A stretch of 64,000 bases of DNA, from positions 1 to 64,000 of the forward strand of contig CAWKFA010000008.1 in assembly GCA_963848825.1 (NCBI GenBank), written 5' to 3'. Below are positions 62,670 through 64,000 of the stretch, piece by piece; the first letter of the stretch is position 1; every line of letters begins with the position of its first letter. Under the pieces are notes generated by a model. That model saw only the letters and a list, made by a program, of their open reading frames with translations. It searched no databases and was not told the DNA's origin. Origin of the DNA: CAVVSQ01 sp963848825. Its GTDB lineage: Bacteria > Planctomycetota > Planctomycetia > Gemmatales > Gemmataceae. The position numbers were made by a program, and so were the translations under genes.

Positions 62670-64000
62670 CTAACTGGCAGGCGGCGCCGCCACATTCTTT
62701 AGTGCGCTGGTGATGCGCTCGAATACTTCTGTCCAGTCGCCAAACCGCCGCTGGCGAAACAGACGCATGGTCGGATACCATGGACTATCCTCGCGCTCGA
62801 GCAGCCAGCGCCAATCGGGCACGAGCTGAAGCAATGTCCACACGGGCACTCCCATGGCGCCGGCCAGATGGGCGGTCGAGGTATCGGACGTTATTAGCAG
62901 ATCAAGGTTCTTCATCACCGCGGCCGTATCGTTGAATGTTTGCAGTCGTAGGTTCAGGTCGATAATGGCTAGCCGGCCCGCCTGGGTTGCTAATTGATCG
63001 GCGGCCGGCCCTTTTTGCAAGCTTAGCAGGCGCACGCCAGGCACATCCGCCAGCGGTTCGAAATATTTGAGCGGGATCGAACGAAGTGCGTCGCCGCCGA
63101 CCTTGGGATTGCCTTGCCAGACGATGCCTACTTTGAGGCCATCGAGGGATTGGAACTCGTCGCGCCAAAGGGATGTTTGTTCCACTTTGGGCTGGAGAAA
63201 AGGCCGAGCCGTAGGGATGTTGGCCAGAGTGGTCTGGAAAATCCCCGGTAAACTCAAAAGGGGTACCTGTACGTCAAAGGCCGGGACGGGCATGCCCTCG
63301 GTGATTACGTGATCCGCTCCGATGTTACCCTCGAGCAAAGTGAAAAGTGCCGGCTGGCAAGCGAGGATGGTTTTACCGCCCCGCGCGGCGACCAGGGGCA
63401 AGTAGCGCAGGAATTGAAGTGTGTCGCCGAAACCCTGCTCGTGGAATATCAGGATTGTTTTGCCGTCAAGAGCCGAGCCGTCCCAGCGTGGGCCCTGGAA
63501 GGCAGGTACTGGCCAGTCCGGCAGCGACCAGCGCAGCTCGAAGTCTGCCCACGACCCGGCGAAATCTCCTTGCAACAGGCGCAGCACGGCACGGCGGAAG
63601 CGCGCCGCCGTATGGCCTGGTTGAAGCCGAAGCACTTCTTCATTGTGCAGCCACGCTTCTTTTAATAGACCCAGCGAGGCGAGGGTGCTTGCCAGGTAGC
63701 CATGCGCGGCAGTCTGACTGGGCAAAAGGAGCATGACCTCCCCAACACGCGGCAAACCCCCGCCTGGTTGGCGATAAAGTTCCATTGCCTTTTGCAGCAG
63801 GCCATACTCCTCAAGTGCCGCTGCAAGTTTGCGCTGGCTTTCGGTATGCGTGGGATCCAGGCGCACAGCCTGACGATAACACGCCATGGCTTCGCTAAGT
63901 TGTTCCTGGCTATGGAGGGCACTGCCCAGGTTGACGAACGCATCGGCGTAATTTGGATCGAGTTGCACTGCACGGCGATAACAGGCTGCCGCCTCGCGGT
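62670..64000 (-). CDS. TPR-glycosyltransferase paralogue 6, cut by the window edge
   Basis: The N-terminal part lies beyond the right edge. The visible 443 or so codons have two complete repeats and part of a third (YADAFVNLGSALHSQEQLSE; HTESQRKLAAALEEYGLLQK), a non-TPR linker (GGGLPRVGEVMLLLPSQTAA) and an intact transferase half: TILIFHEQGFGDTLQFLRYL, LKVGIVWQGNPKVGGDALRS, LITSDTSTAHLAGAMGVPVW, REDSPWYPTMRLFRQRRFGD. It ends 34 bases before the start of paralogue 5. The frame is intact, and the array may continue outside the window. Confidence 0.87.
   Translation of the reverse strand, partial: REAAACYRRAVQLDPNYADAFVNLGSALHSQEQLSEAMACYRQAVRLDPTHTESQRKLAAALEEYGLLQKAMELYRQPGGGLPRVGEVMLLLPSQTAAHGYLASTLASLGLLKEAWLHNEEVLRLQPGHTAARFRRAVLRLLQGDFAGSWADFELRWSLPDWPVPAFQGPRWDGSALDGKTILIFHEQGFGDTLQFLRYLPLVAARGGKTILACQPALFTLLEGNIGADHVITEGMPVPAFDVQVPLLSLPGIFQTTLANIPTARPFLQPKVEQTSLWRDEFQSLDGLKVGIVWQGNPKVGGDALRSIPLKYFEPLADVPGVRLLSLQKGPAADQLATQAGRLAIIDLNLRLQTFNDTAAVMKNLDLLITSDTSTAHLAGAMGVPVWTLLQLVPDWRWLLEREDSPWYPTMRLFRQRRFGDWTEVFERITSALKNVAAPPAS

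Overview
The window looks like a piece of a planctomycete chromosome, most like the Gemmatales/Gemmataceae. The reasons are a DUF1501 Tat-exported protein, a secreted giant protein whose N-terminus carries the LERLEDRLTPS-type motif of planctomycete exported proteins, a Ser/Thr kinase with a short planctomycete-style leader, DUF6134 and DUF190 proteins, and many HEAT and TPR proteins, all in high-GC DNA. No rRNA, tRNA or CRISPR array was recognised. More than 40 apparent frameshifts break otherwise conserved genes, including housekeeping genes such as folP, recO and the diadenylate cyclase. I read most of these as sequence or assembly indels and give each gene its full inferred span.

Layout. 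1-5700 is a mobile-element-rich stretch: an ISL3-type insertion sequence with inverted repeats and 8-bp target duplication, two DUF190 genes beside a crcB remnant, a GDSL hydrolase, and a group II intron with its maturase. 5700-10520 holds a neutral-ceramidase-like enzyme, a DUF1501 protein, a small membrane protein and a polysaccharide-deacetylase-like protein. 10837-13109 is a fused Ser/Thr kinase, receiver and HD-GYP protein. 13188-24176 is a co-directional housekeeping block: DUF6134, acyl carrier protein, ParA-type ATPase, ybeY, recO, a BamD-like lipoprotein, lptE, folP, diadenylate cyclase, ybbR, proA and a HEAT-like protein. 24236-24803 is a noncoding array of 67-bp hairpin repeats.

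24901-30010 holds a small lipoprotein, an OPT transporter and an S46 peptidase, ended by a good intrinsic terminator. 30234-37429 is a roughly 2,400-residue secreted S53 protease with autotransporter-type, Ig-like, tandem YDG and dockerin-like modules. 37453-42907 (minus strand) is a six-gene sugar-acid operon that I read as an oxidative L-galactose (or related sugar) route through tagaturonate and fructuronate to mannonate. 43076-49668 encodes an M28 peptidase, a polytopic membrane protein, a receiver-HATPase protein and an ABC substrate-binding lipoprotein. 49737-53282 holds two small membrane proteins, an overlapping gene pair of a DUF6932 nucleotidyltransferase-like protein and an unknown protein, and a secreted HEAT protein.

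53285-64000 (minus strand, running off the right edge) is a tandem array of six paralogous TPR-glycosyltransferase genes with almost no spacing. The most interesting items are this array, the putative L-galactose operon, the kinase-receiver-HD-GYP fusion, the 67-bp hairpin array and the DUF6932 pair.
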